This document shows positions 63,888 through 64,000 of a stretch of DNA of 64,000 bases, piece after piece. Under the pieces are notes generated by a model. The model saw nothing but the letters and a program-made list of their open reading frames with translations. It was not told the origin of the DNA and ran no database searches. This stretch comes from Ascarosepion bandense. Taxonomy: Eukaryota > Mollusca > Cephalopoda > Sepiida > Sepiidae. Positions within the stretch are counted from its first letter, which is position 1; each line of letters starts with the position of its first letter. A program made the position numbers and the translations under genes. The stretch lies in the NCBI GenBank assembly GCA_037127315.1, contig JBBBDQ010001616.1, positions 583,501 through 647,500 on the forward strand. Reading direction: 5' to 3'.

Positions 63888-64000
63888 CAGAAAGTCGGTT
63901 CTCTGTGTAGGGCCAGGAAGTTTTTCCCGTCTCAAACAACTCTGCACATATACAAGTCTACCATCCGCCTGTGCATTGATTATTGCTGCCATATCTGGTC
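63888..64000 (+). mobile_element. LINE group J fragment running off the window
   Basis: CAGAAAGTCGGTTCTCTGTG encodes KVGSLCRARKFFPS and continues with LHIYKSTIRLCIDYCCHIW. It starts abruptly at 63888 and continues beyond 64000. Confidence 0.85.

Overview
The window looks like animal nuclear DNA made almost wholly of mobile elements and simple repeats. I recognise no host protein-coding gene, no intact tRNA or rRNA gene, no CRISPR array and no operon-like layout. LINE and SINE relics, canonical Helitrons, Tc1/mariner/pogo remnants and long AT, GATA/TATC and GT arrays are what one expects of a repeat-rich lophotrochozoan. The style (many tRNA-headed SINEs, RTE-like LINEs, GATA arrays, poly-AT) fits a coleoid cephalopod such as an octopus, but that is inference; no single-copy gene fixes the species.

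Three LINE groups are visible. Group J (Jockey/CR1-like reverse transcriptase, clade not resolved) has 14 or more fragments on both strands: 380-2198, 10644-11352, 14943-16640, 17232-17495, 17633-19375, 22600-23100, 23385-24537, 29690-30830, 30909-32005, 34812-35940, 40018-40345, 61350-61875 and 63888-64000. Group R (RTE-like) has one large copy with an inverted 5' half (25780-28300) and five 3' fragments. Group T (Tx1/L1-like) is one long decayed element (about 5951-10640) with a zinc-knuckle ORF1 and a broken ORF2. Every reading frame is broken or truncated, so none is expected to be autonomous.

SINEs are the second layer. SINE-A has a tRNA-like head, about 300 bp and an ACTGACTGA end, and often occurs as a head plus two body modules. 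SINE-B carries 5S rRNA-like units in front of the same tRNA head but has a different tail. SINE-C and SINE-D are other tRNA-like families. SINE-E ends in the 3' tail of LINE group J, suggesting a SINE/LINE partnership. SINE-A body modules also form a tandem array at 42388-43430.

DNA transposons: four near-complete non-autonomous Helitrons (TC...CTAG, A/T target) plus a diverged copy, one short copy and one orphan 3' end; one Helitron sits cleanly inside a LINE with an inferable empty site. There are also a mariner transposase relic, three Tc1-like relics, a pogo/Tigger-like relic and several foldback elements. A solo LTR with a 4-bp target duplication lies at 58899-59147.

Tandem repeats worth attention are a hairpin-rich satellite of about 216-242 bp (20558-21940), a 344-bp satellite (45104-46070), a 27-bp minisatellite with a 108-bp higher-order period (49010-49640), a degenerate repeat of about 60-65 bp (41488-42375), and compound GATA arrays with a recurrent 14-bp spacer. 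Nothing here is a demonstrated new system; the best leads are the structured satellite, the modular 5S/tRNA SINEs and the multimerised SINE bodies.
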